Assembly (NCBI GenBank): GCA_031296115.1
Contig: JARLGI010000051.1
Location: 1-64,000, forward strand
Direction of reading: 5' to 3'
Length of the DNA stretch: 64,000 bases
Origin: Acidobacteriota bacterium
GTDB lineage: Bacteria; Acidobacteriota; Terriglobia; Terriglobales; Acidobacteriaceae
Below the pieces are notes generated by a model. That model was not told the DNA's origin and searched no databases. It was given only the letters and a program-made list of their open reading frames with translations. Shown here one piece after another: positions 1-8,208 of the stretch. A program made the translations under genes and the position numbers. Every line of letters begins with the position of its first letter. Positions within the stretch are counted from its first letter, which is position 1.

Positions 1-747
1 CAGGTAGCTGCCAATATGCTTGCCGCAAGCAAAACGCTCCGCCGATCCGATGATCAGCACAAAGGCAAGGCCAGTCAACGCACCAACCCCAGGATGCGTC
101 ATCAGCCGTAGCACCTCGGGTCGTTTCTTGGCTTCCTCCTCCACCGCCGTGCTTAACTCATCGATGGTGGGGTTCAATCGGTCCAGCACCTCCAGCAAGT
201 CTTGCCGGCGTCGGCTGGCCCAAGGCGACAGCACGAAGGACTCCAACTGGGCTCGCCCCGACTTACTCCACAGCGCCTTCTTGCGTCGCACTCCTTCATT
301 CATAGCCACGGCCTGCAACTGATTCATGACCCGGGTCCGCATCTGCACCAGCCGATGCCGATGCCACAGCAGTTGGCGCACATCCCGATTCTCCGGACTC
401 GGTACCCAGATGCGTGGGAAGCGCTCTTCCACCAGCAGCTTCAGCAGCAACTGCGCATCCTGACGATCGGTTTTCTGCTTCCGCACTCGCGCAGCCTTAA
501 TCTGGGCCGGATCTCCAATCCATAGCTCGAAACCCAGTTCCGCCAGTAACCGCTCGAACCAACGAGCATGTCCCGTCGCCTCCATCCCCACGCGCACACT
601 GACACCTCGTCGTTTCAAGTCGCGGTAAAACCCTTCGGCTTCACCGTCCTTATGCAGCAGTCGCCGTTCTACGCATTCTCCCGTTTCCGAATCTACAAAC
701 GCGATTTGCTGAACGCTCGGGTGATAATCACAACCTATAATCAGCAT
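1..747 (-). mobile_element. IS110-family transposase (recombinase), C-terminus cut by the window edge
   Basis: Read on the minus strand from an ATG at 747, an open frame of 249 codons runs off the left edge. The N-terminal part has the DEDD-type RuvC-like fold of IS110 recombinases: an early Asp in MLIIGCDYH, a VGMEATGHA strand, and the KTDRQDAQLLL segment carrying further acidic residues. A helical middle follows (RMRTRVMNQLQAV-like region), then THPGVGALTGLAF, the helix-hairpin-helix-like start of the C-terminal Transposase_20 domain with the catalytic Ser expected further on, outside the window. IS110 enzymes excise and insert the element without terminal inverted repeats, guided in studied members by a bridge RNA. 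No frameshift is seen in the visible part. The subgroup cannot be decided without the other end. Confidence 0.9.
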
Positions 748-1000
748 GTTCGGCTCCTTCCTCCCGAGCCTTGGTTGTTTGGCAGCTATCAAGTCTACTC
801 AGGTCGAGGGAGTCGACATTGTTATGAAATCAATGATTGTGGGTCTGTGGTCTGCCAGCACGAAGTTGTCCAGAAACCGCCTTGCGGGAGATTGCTCCCG
901 ACAAGTCGGCAAGGCACACCGAATCCCGTTGCCAGTGATTTTGCCCAAGAATGAGTGTCGTGAAGGGCGTTTATCGGTACTAACGCGACGGACGGCCGGG
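748..1000 (-). ncRNA. Candidate IS110 bridge-RNA leader with nested hairpins
   Basis: The non-coding stretch directly upstream of the recombinase start is where IS110-group elements encode their bridge RNA. Here bases 879-885 (GCCTTGC) pair with 909-915 (GCAAGGC), and inside them 886-890 (GGGAG) pair with 895-899 (CTCCC) around an ATTG loop. No convincing protein is encoded: the short frames overlapping it match no family I recognise. The hairpins are directly visible; the RNA assignment is inference from position and family. The outer limit of the element is not resolved, so the end coordinate is nominal. Confidence 0.4.
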
Positions 1001-1765
1001 ATCATCAAGCGACAGAAAGTTAAGGCGCTCCTCGGGTGAAAGTGCTGCGGGTTAAGACTGGCATCCTGCCGAGTGTGGCTGAGCCGACGTTCAGGCTTTC
1101 CACGGCGAACCTCCGCCGCGAGATCAGCGCTCGCAATCTACTGCTGGCCCAAGGGATCGCTCACGAATCTACTTTCGGTGCCGTTCCCAGTGTTTTGTAT
1201 CAGGAAGCGGGTGGTGAGCAAGGCAACTTTCTGCCGGCAGCTTACCGTCGTATCCGCGCCTCGCCCGACTTGGAACCGGCGACTGAAGAAGTGCTACACG
1301 TCCAGCAAAAGGATCGCCCGCTCCGGCGATCGCACTCGTCGAGAACTCGATTGCGCCAATAGTTCCGATGCGCTGCTCATGAATGTCTTCTGTTATCCGG
1401 GAGTAACGTATCGAGAGGCGTTGTGTTCGCTTCTCGGCATCGGGCCCGTAGAAGATCTAAGTTCCGGGCACCTTCTGTTGGCCGGTTTTGAAGTGACAAC
1501 CGTTGGCCGCTTTTGAAGTGATTATCGAGGGTCTTACCCACTGCGTTTCGCGGAAATCCCTGCTCAGAACCCGAAAAACAATGACCTGCCTTGTCTCTCG
1601 CCAAAATCCTGCGCACCCACAGAATCACCCGTTGGCGGAAGGTCAGCTTTACCCTCATCACGCTACCGATCGGCGTGGGAGGTCCAATGGCAATGGGGGA
1701 CCCTGGTGTACCAGTCGCCGGGACGGCGCTAGGCCTTCGCGGGCGAGACTTCGAAGGTCAGATGA
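1001..1765. other. Decayed region with a possible conserved-protein remnant (1310-1480)
   Basis: No intact gene is seen. On the plus strand around 1310-1480 one frame reads RELDCANSSDALLMNVFCYP and onward, which resembles the N-terminal part of a conserved hypothetical protein I associate with Acidobacteriota genomes; it lacks its start and is cut off downstream. The match is from memory and weak. The rest shows only short unsupported frames. Confidence 0.25.
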
Positions 1766-2099
1766 TGAGGTCCGCAGATTGGGCATTCGCGTCAGCGTGA
1801 TCGAACCAGGTTTTGTCAGGACCGACATCGTCGACCACTCACCTGTGGCGGCCTCACCTTTCGAACCCTATATTTCTGCGCGATCTAATCCGGCACGGGC
1901 TTTCAGACAGGCGATGGCGCAGGGCGTTGACCCTAACGTCGTGGCGCGCACTGTGGTAGAGGCGGCCACAGGGGAGTATCCGCGCCTGCACTATCTGCCT
2001 GAGGGAACCGCCCGCGTGGTCGCGCTGTTTCGTGATGTCCTCCCCTCACCCTTATTCGACTTTGCTTTCCGCAAGCAGATCCAAATGAATGAAGACTGA
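1766..2099 (+). pseudogene. C-terminal remnant of a short-chain dehydrogenase/reductase
   Basis: The frame from about 1766 reads RRLGIRVSVIEPGFVRTDIV, the segment after the active site in classical SDRs where the polypeptide lines the substrate pocket, and continues about 100 residues to a stop at 2099. The nucleotide-binding TGxxxGxG region and the YxxxK catalytic pair are missing: upstream sequence in the same frame is not SDR-like. The piece therefore cannot be an active enzyme. It sits between the IS110 element and an intact membrane-protein gene, which suggests that insertion or deletion removed the 5' two thirds. Confidence 0.65.
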
Positions 2100-2219
2100 C
2101 AACTGAGGACAGAGCGAATTGAGTTCAGCAGGATAAGCCCGGCAGGCTGCGCGACCGAACCTATCTGATATAAATCCCAAGGTCGCAATCTGCACGCGCG
2201 TACTACCGGAGAGAGACCT

Positions 2220-2999
2220 GTGGAATGGTTCTTCAATTTGCCGGACTGGCTTTATGGCATCCTTTCGATCGCGTTCGCGGTGCTGATCGGAATAGGCGGT
2301 CTGCTGGCTACTCGTAAATGGGTATCGCGACTGCATGTGACGGCCTCGCACAACGAAATCGTCAGCTACTATCTGAGCACGGTTGCCATCTTCTACGGCA
2401 TTATGTTGGGCTTGATTGCCGTCAGCGTCTGGGAAGGATACAACAGTGCCACGACAGCCGTGGCATTGGAAGCGGGCTCCCTGGCGGCTCTGTATCGCGA
2501 CGTCAGCGGTTATCCCGAGCCCGACCACAGCAGGCTCCAGGCGGCCTTGCGCGAATACACGCGCTATGAAATCGAAGTGGCCTGGCCAGAGCATCGCAAA
2601 GGGATTATCAGCCCGGGCGGAATGCAGCGCCTAGGGCGCTTCCAGGGCCAACTGCAGACATTCGAGCCCCGGACGGAGGGGCAGAAGGTGCTGCATTTTG
2701 AGACCCTTCGCGCCTTCGACGACCTCATCCAGAAGCGCAGCCTGCGGCTGGATAGCATCACCTCGCATTTGCCCAGGCCGCTGTGGCACTTTGTCATTGT
2801 CGGAGCGGTGCTGAGCTTCGTCGTCAGCTGGTTCTTTCAACTCAAGAGCTTCATCATGCACGTCTGGATGACGGCCTTTTTTGCCGCTCTGCTCGGCATG
2901 GAAATCCACCTCCTTGTCATCATGAACCATCCCTACCGCGGCAGCCTCGGCGTCAGCCCTGAAGCCTTCCAAGTCGTTTACGACATGCTGATGCGGTAG
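2220..2999 (+). CDS. DUF4239 (bestrophin-like) membrane protein
   Basis: A 259-residue membrane protein with a GTG start at 2220 preceded by GGAGAGA. Two hydrophobic segments lie near the N-terminus (about residues 8-30 and 48-68) and two near the C-terminus (about 185-205 and 215-235); the loop between them is charged and predicted cytoplasmic. This four-helix pattern and length fit the DUF4239 family, often annotated as bestrophin-like. The family's function is not established; an ion-channel role is only a structural analogy. The gene stands alone between decayed fragments and has no obvious operon partner. Confidence 0.8.
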   Translation: MEWFFNLPDWLYGILSIAFAVLIGIGGLLATRKWVSRLHVTASHNEIVSYYLSTVAIFYGIMLGLIAVSVWEGYNSATTAVALEAGSLAALYRDVSGYPEPDHSRLQAALREYTRYEIEVAWPEHRKGIISPGGMQRLGRFQGQLQTFEPRTEGQKVLHFETLRAFDDLIQKRSLRLDSITSHLPRPLWHFVIVGAVLSFVVSWFFQLKSFIMHVWMTAFFAALLGMEIHLLVIMNHPYRGSLGVSPEAFQVVYDMLMR

Positions 3000-3282
3000 G
3001 CGATGGCGCTGAATGGTAATGTCAGAAGTCGCCGACGATCCGGACGGAACCCTCATCCCACACTTCCCACAAGCCGGTTTCCGGCCGACTTCCGGTTGTT
3101 CGACAACAGGCCACATGATCGATAACGCCCCGTCTGCACCACACCTTCGCGGTTAGTCGCTGTCTTCGCGCTGAAATGGGTCAATGACGATCAGTCATGA
3201 ATCGTGCAAGGATGCAGACCCCGATTTGTCGTTCTTCGCCTAGAACGGTTGGGGCTTGATTTTGCAGTATCATGATGCGCCT

Positions 3283-3591
3283 ATGGACAGACAGCATTAC
3301 TACTTCCAACTGATTCCGCCCCGGCCGACCTTTCCGCAGGACATGACCAGCGAAGAGAGGGCGTTGATGGAAATGCACGGCGCTTACTTCCAGCAGCACT
3401 TTGACCTAGGCAAACTGCTTCTATATGGGCCAGTGATGGCGCCTAAGGGAGCATTCGGTCTGGGAATCCTTGAGGTCGCGGACGAGGCGGAAGCTCTGCG
3501 GTTCGGCGAAAACGATCCCTCGGTCCGCGCTGGCCTGAATCGGTTCGAGATTTATCCCATGCGAGTCGCCGCTTCGCGCGCCAAGAGTTAA
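3283..3591 (+). CDS. YCII-family protein
   Basis: A roughly 102-residue soluble protein. The ATG at 3283 is preferred over an in-frame TTG at 3256 because MDRQHYYFQLIPPRP matches where the family's first beta strand normally begins. The sequence has the YCII ferredoxin-like pattern: RPTFPQDMT, an HGAYFQQ helix, LLLYGPV with the family's Gly-Pro turn, then a GIL strand and a D-P-S-V segment (NDPSVRAG). YCII proteins are small enzymes or binding proteins of uncertain substrate related to muconolactone isomerase. It appears to be a single-gene unit. Confidence 0.8.
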   Translation: MDRQHYYFQLIPPRPTFPQDMTSEERALMEMHGAYFQQHFDLGKLLLYGPVMAPKGAFGLGILEVADEAEALRFGENDPSVRAGLNRFEIYPMRVAASRAKS

Positions 3592-3784
3592 AGGCGTCAT
3601 GCGGGCGTGAGCGTATCACGTATGACGGGTACGGCGTCACGACCTCTTCCGTTACTTTTGGCTTGTCGACTAACAGGACGGAACGGAGATGGACCTGTTC
3701 GAGAACGAGAAGGGAGCCCTTCGTTTCCCTGTATTCTTCGCTATTATCGACTGTGAAGATCCGATTCGGGCGAGGAGGAGCCTT

Positions 3785-4063
3785 ATGGGCGCGCAGCGAT
3801 TTCAGGGGAAGGTCGCCGTCGTTACCGGCGGCAACAGCGAAATTGGTCCAGGTGTGCCTAGAGCTTCTGGCTCTGTTTCTATTGGGACCGCAGCCATCGC
3901 TTTACTGATCGGTGGATCCGTATCCACGGTGGTCTACGATTTACCACGCTCGGAGCAGAAGTGCCGCGTAATCACCGGTGTTGGGCGACAGATCAGCGGG
4001 GTTCGTGACTCAGTTTGTGGGCCCTCTTTCGCTATGGCCGTATCACGGGCAACCCTGACATAA
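3785..4063 (+). pseudogene. N-terminal remnant of a short-chain dehydrogenase
   Basis: From ATG 3785 the frame reads MGAQRFQGKVAVVTGGNSEI, the Rossmann start of an SDR, but the cofactor glycine motif is damaged (TGGNSEIG where TGGNSGIG is expected). The following segment matches poorly until a short RVITGVGRQ stretch that resembles the second strand (GARVVITGRRQ) of the family. No substrate domain follows. This looks like a frameshifted, decayed gene. It is probably not the missing half of the remnant at 1766-2099, whose C-terminal type belongs to a different SDR subgroup. Confidence 0.55.
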
Positions 4064-4268
4064 CCCGGTAAGGGAAGGGTTGCCGACCAACCGGAAGCTA
4101 TCGCGTTCCGACTTTAACTGGCACGTCGGGTGCGGTTACTTTCGCCGATACCGCGCTTCAATGCAAGTGTTCCAGATTCGGCGCCAGTGCGCCAAGCGCT
4201 GTTGGTAATTGACGGGCAGATGGAACGCCCTTAAGATGATGTGACCCAGGGGCCGGTTGTCCCCCCAA

Positions 4269-4590
4269 ATGATCGATCAGATCATCTGGCATTACCGCAT
4301 CATCGAAAAACTCGGTGGCGGTGGCATGGGTGTGATGTACAAGGCTGAAGACACGCAACTGCGCCGCTTTGTCGCCCTCAAGTTCCTGCCGGAAGATGTC
4401 GCCCAGGACCCCCAGTCACTCGCCCGCTTTCAACGCGAAGCCCAAGCCGCATCCGCCCTAAACCATCCCAACATCTGCACCATTTACGAAGTCGGGCAGC
4501 ACGACGGCAAGCCGTTCATTGCCATGGAATTTCTGGATGGCACGACGCTGAAGCACCGAATCGGCGGAAAGCCCATCGAGGCCGACCTTC
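4269..4590 (+). pseudogene. Ser/Thr protein kinase, N-lobe fragment only
   Basis: The frame shows the first part of a bacterial Hanks-type kinase: Gly-rich loop [12 protein letters not shown], catalytic Lys in VALKFLP, then the helix C region ([16 protein letters not shown]) and the hinge (IAMEFLDG). It stops matching after [10 protein letters not shown]. The HRD catalytic loop and DFG magnesium loop are absent, so no kinase can be made. A TTG at 4257 and ATG at 4269 are both possible starts. Kinases of this wording, usually followed by WD40 or TPR repeats, are abundant in Acidobacteriota. The break coincides with the start of an unrelated fragment. Confidence 0.8.
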
Positions 4591-4760
4591 TGTTCGGACG
4601 CCGGCATGGTCGAATACGCACATCTCCTAGATCACGACTTGACCGTCATTCTCTTCACAAACAACCAAGGCTTCAACCCTCACCAGATGACAATTGACGT
4701 CATGCGATTCTTTGTTCCTGAGATCGAGAAACGCAGCAACCAGGGAGATCATCCCTGGAT
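4591..4760 (+). pseudogene. C-terminal gene fragment joined to the kinase piece, possibly a beta-lactamase-class serine hydrolase
   Basis: In a different frame from the kinase piece, the sequence from about 4606 reads [20 protein letters not shown] and continues to about 4760. The pattern, a glycine/methionine turn followed by a hydrophobic strand ending in a TNN motif, is what the last beta strands of class C beta-lactamase-like hydrolases look like. No active-site SxxK or YxN segment is present. The join at about 4590 looks like a deletion junction. The family assignment is tentative. Confidence 0.35.
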
Positions 4761-4807
4761 GACGGGCAAACCGGCAATTTTCAGCGCATGCAGTTCGGCG
4801 TGCCGAC

Positions 4808-5185
4808 TCATCGGCTGTTGAACAGCGACCCGCACCGGAGGCTGGTCCCGGAGGTTGTCCCGAAGTCCTCTTGTGGGCCGCCACTCAAGCCGCCCGCAGC
4901 GGACACCGAATCAAACGTGCAGCGATTGTCGGTTCCGTACACGCTGGGTGGAACGATAACTGCGTGTGCAATGCCGACTGCAGCCAGCATTCGGCGATAT
5001 GCCGTGAGGCTGGCTTCGGGCGGCGTGAAGCTGCGGTTTGCAGTCAGGTGATATTGTTCTAGCGGCCCGAAAATGTGGGCGTGGCAATCCCAAGCCTCGG
5101 GCGGCGGCGGATGAATCGGCATGCCTGGATCCGGGTTCGGCCCCTGGCAGAACGGAATCGAATCTTCTTCCAACCGGTCATTCAT
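4808..5185 (-). pseudogene. Amidohydrolase (TIM-barrel, dicarboxylate-lactonase-like), truncated after the first strands
   Basis: Starting at ATG 5185, which overlaps the stop of the upstream MFS gene (ATGAATGA), the protein has a Pro-rich leader and then WDCHAHIFGP, the metal-binding HxH signature of the amidohydrolase_2 family, followed by SLTAYRRMLAAVGI and AVIVPPSVYGTDN, the second strand. After about 5190-4900 the homology ends and roughly 30 unrelated residues lead to the stop at 4808; full-length family members have about 280 residues. The intact enzyme class includes 2-pyrone-4,6-dicarboxylate lactonase, consistent with an aromatic catabolic unit shared with the transporter. Now almost certainly inactive. 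Confidence 0.65.
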
Positions 5186-6455
5186 AGACCTGCAGCTCTT
5201 TTCCTCTGGTCTCAGGCAGTAGGAGTACAGCAAAGATCATGACCAAGTAGGCGGCAACCGCAAACGCGGAGATGGCATGTCCCAAGCTAATGCGCGCGCT
5301 GAGATAACCGACGAGGGTCGGAAATAAAGCACCAATAGCGCGTCCGAAGTTGTACGAGAACCCTTGACCAGAGCCGCGCAACCGGCTGGGAAACAGCTCC
5401 GTGAAGAACGCGCCGACCGGACTGAACGACCCCGAGGCGAAGAAACCGAGCGGGAATCCCAGCACCAGCATAAGTCCGTTGCTGATGGGTAAATAGGTGT
5501 ACGCAGTCACTGTGAGGAAAGAGCAAACCGCAAACACTATCAGCGTGCGCTTGCGACCGAGGCGATCAGCCAGCCAAGCGCTGATCATGTAACCGACGAA
5601 TGAGCCCGCGATCACAACGAAGAGATAACCGCCGGTGTTCAGGACCGAGAGGCCGCGCGACGTCTTCAGAAATGTAGGCAGCCAGGTTGTGATGGCGTAG
5701 TAACCACCCTGTACTCCCATCGCGAGCAACGCGGTGAGGAAAGTCGTATTTAGCAGCGCTGGACTGAAGATTTCCAGAAAATGACTACTCTCCCCGACAA
5801 GTGCTTCTCGCGCGCGCGTTAGTTGGAACACTTCGGGTTCGGGTACGTGGCGCCGTATGTAGAACACCAGGAGCGACGGAAGAATGCCGATCCAGAACAT
5901 CGCGCGCCAGGCGGTTGCGGCGGGCAACATCGAAAAAAGCACGGTATAGCAGATTGCCGTGATGCCCCACCCGATGGCCCAGCCTCCTTGCACGGTGCCG
6001 ACCGCTTTGCCGCGGTATTGCGGGCGTATGGTTTCACCCATTAGGACTGAACCGACGGCCCACTCCCCGCCAAAACCCAGGCCTTGCAATCCGCGCGTCA
6101 TCAGCAATTGCCAGAACGAGGTGGTGAATCCGCTCAGAAACGTGAAGAACGCAAACCATAGGATGGTGAGCTGCAAGATTCGAGCGCGGCCGAAGCGGTC
6201 TGCGAGCAATCCGGCCAGCCAACCGCCAACAGCTGAAATCAGCAAAGCAGCGGTGCCCAGCAAGCCTGCCTGCCCTTTGCTGATGTGCCATGCCGCGATC
6301 AGCGTGGGAATGACGAAGCTGTAGACCATGACGTCCATGCCGTCCAGGGCCCAGCCGCCGAAGGTTGCAAAAAGGGTGCTGCGCTCTTGTGGGGTGAGAT
6401 CGAGGATCCAGGGGCGCTGAACAGGAGCTGCGACTGCAGGTTGGACCGTACTCAT
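5178..6455 (-). CDS. MFS transporter, aromatic-acid/sialic-acid symporter type
   Basis: A 425-residue protein with twelve predicted transmembrane segments and an ATG at 6455. The first helix motif FGGWALDGMDVMVYSFV carries the D-G-x-D signature of proton symporters such as PcaK, BenK, MhpT and NanT. The loop 2-3 motif is GLLADRFGRAR, and the second half repeats it as WLADRLGRKR. These transporters take up aromatic or sugar acids with protons across the inner membrane. The last codons overlap the start of the amidohydrolase remnant, so the two were translationally coupled. Substrate cannot be deduced from sequence alone; an aromatic acid is the better guess because of the partner. Confidence 0.85.
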   Translation of the reverse strand: MSTVQPAVAAPVQRPWILDLTPQERSTLFATFGGWALDGMDVMVYSFVIPTLIAAWHISKGQAGLLGTAALLISAVGGWLAGLLADRFGRARILQLTILWFAFFTFLSGFTTSFWQLLMTRGLQGLGFGGEWAVGSVLMGETIRPQYRGKAVGTVQGGWAIGWGITAICYTVLFSMLPAATAWRAMFWIGILPSLLVFYIRRHVPEPEVFQLTRAREALVGESSHFLEIFSPALLNTTFLTALLAMGVQGGYYAITTWLPTFLKTSRGLSVLNTGGYLFVVIAGSFVGYMISAWLADRLGRKRTLIVFAVCSFLTVTAYTYLPISNGLMLVLGFPLGFFASGSFSPVGAFFTELFPSRLRGSGQGFSYNFGRAIGALFPTLVGYLSARISLGHAISAFAVAAYLVMIFAVLLLPETRGKELQVYE

Positions 6456-7050
6456 ATCGCCTTCTTTGGCCTGGATTCACCGCCTTGGGAGCCAGAAGCA
6501 GTGATGGCGCTCATTGTAGACCTCAACCGACGGACATGTATCAGTGAATCGAGCCAATATGAGTGCCGACTTACGTAGCCCGGGTCCCTGTCCAATGAGT
6601 CTCAATTGAACGAACATCGCGAATAGCTCGTATTCCATTTGGTCTCGCTGCGCTCTGCTCATATGACTGAAATCCCCCCTTTTACACTCCCCAGAAGTCG
6701 GCTTCGGGGACATCAGTTGATCTCCCTGAAGCCGGTTTCTGGACTGTGAGACGAGCGGGGGGAGCTTCGCTGATCATTTCTGCCGTTCACGATCGATTAC
6801 GACAGGGGCCGATATCAACAGCTATCCATTAGAGAGCCCAACTTCCTTGTTGCTCGTCACCTTCTCAGAATCCGGTTCGCGGAACCCTTTCCGCTACCTG
6901 CTCATGCCTCGTGGCAGCGACCTTCAGCAGCCCAAAGCCGGGAGCACGCCATGGCTCACAATTTGGCGTAATCGGCGGGCATTTGTCATACTGCGCCGGA
7001 CGACTTGTAGATGTGCCTCTCATTGGTCCCGATAATCGAAAGAGATTGAA
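6456..7050. other. Intergenic stretch, nothing supported
   Basis: About 600 bases separate the start of the leftward MFS gene and the rightward DUF4386 gene. I see no protein-like frame, tRNA or clear repeat. Promoters for the two divergent genes must lie here, but no convincing -35/-10 pair stands out. Confidence 0.5.
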
Positions 7051-7794
7051 ATGACAAGCTCCGACATAACGGACCAGATCATAGAAGCGTCGCTGCGCTT
7101 TAAGGCCAGGATGGCCGGTGCCTGTCAACTACTCGAAGCCCTGACGTCCGGATTCGGCCAAGTAATCGTTCTGGACAGGTTTGTTGTCTCTGGCAATTCC
7201 GCGGCTACAGCGGCCAATATCCTGGGACACGAGCGTTTATTTTGGTTGGGATTCGCATCCTCGCTCATCGGCGTCGCGTTCCATATCACTTGGGCGCTTC
7301 TCATGTATGTATTGCTCAAACCAGTGAACAGGAGCCTCTCCTTACTCGCAGTGTTCGTCATTCTCGTGGGATGCGCTATTCAGGCTCTTACCAGTCTCTT
7401 GTACCTCGCTCCTTTGTTCATCCTGCAAGGCGGTAGCTCCTTCAGCGCATTCACGGCGGAACAATTGCAGACGCTGGCGCTTATGTTTCTCAAATTGAAT
7501 GCTTCCGCCTTCGACATCTATCTGGTGTTCTTTGGATTCTGGTGCGTCCTGATCGGCTACCTCATTTTCAGGTCGACCTTCCTGCCTCGAGTTCTGGGAG
7601 TGCTGTTCGTGATCAGTGGTTTGGGTTGGGTGACCTATCTATTCCCGCCGCTTGCGCACCATCTGTTCATCCCCTACATCGCTGCCGCCTCCGCCCTCGG
7701 GGAAATACCACTGGAGCTATGGCTCATCGTGATGGCGGTGAATGTTCAACGATGGAAGGAGCAGGCCAGCGCAGCGGGGGAATGGCGAACATAG
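7051..7794 (+). CDS. DUF4386 membrane protein
   Basis: A 247-residue membrane protein with about six hydrophobic helices. The family's typical features are visible: an N-terminal polar stretch, a first membrane region ending in FVVSGNSAATAANILGHE, then FWLGFASSLIGVAFH, LLKPVNRSLSLLAVF, and a late FRSTFLPRVLGVLFVISGLG helix pair. DUF4386 proteins are widespread in soil bacteria; their role is unknown. The start ATG at 7051 follows a weak AGAGA. A second, damaged copy lies 47 bases downstream, so this appears to be a tandem duplication. Confidence 0.85.
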   Translation: MTSSDITDQIIEASLRFKARMAGACQLLEALTSGFGQVIVLDRFVVSGNSAATAANILGHERLFWLGFASSLIGVAFHITWALLMYVLLKPVNRSLSLLAVFVILVGCAIQALTSLLYLAPLFILQGGSSFSAFTAEQLQTLALMFLKLNASAFDIYLVFFGFWCVLIGYLIFRSTFLPRVLGVLFVISGLGWVTYLFPPLAHHLFIPYIAAASALGEIPLELWLIVMAVNVQRWKEQASAAGEWRT

Positions 7795-7841
7795 CGCGCC
7801 ATGGGCGCCTGATTCAATCACCCGCTTAAGGAGGAAAGAGT

Positions 7842-8208
7842 ATGAGAGCAGCAGTAACGACGGAACGGATTGCAGAAGCGTCGCCGCGTCCCAGGGCCAG
7901 GATTACCGGCGTCGTTTATTTGCTTTACTTTCTGACGGCAGTATCCGGCGAGTTTGTTCATTCGCGGGATTATTGTATCTGGCGACCCCGCGGCAACAGC
8001 AACCAACATCCTTGCGCACGAGCGATTGTTTCGGTTGAGTGTGGCGGTCGGTCTCATCGCGACTGCGTTGTACATCGCTGTAACGGTTCTTTTCTATGGC
8101 TTGTTTAAGCCTGTGAACAAGACCGTCTCCTTGCTCGCAGCTTTTTTCAGCATCGTGGGATGCGCTATTCAGGCTGCGGGTTTCTCACTCCGACGGGGAT
8201 TGGATTAA
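7842..8208 (+). pseudogene. Second DUF4386 copy, frameshifted and truncated
   Basis: A strong ribosome-binding site (TAAGGAGG, 7827-7834) precedes ATG 7842. The first frame reads to ARITGVVYLLYFLTAVSGEF, then homology continues in another frame from about 7954 with IIVSGDPAATATNILAHERL and FKPVNKTVSLLAAFFSIVG. The stop at 8206-8208 comes after roughly half the family length, and overlaps the end of the convergent ribonuclease gene. Both the frameshift and the missing C-terminal half show that it is dead. Its motifs match the neighbour at 7051, so it arose by duplication. Confidence 0.85.
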
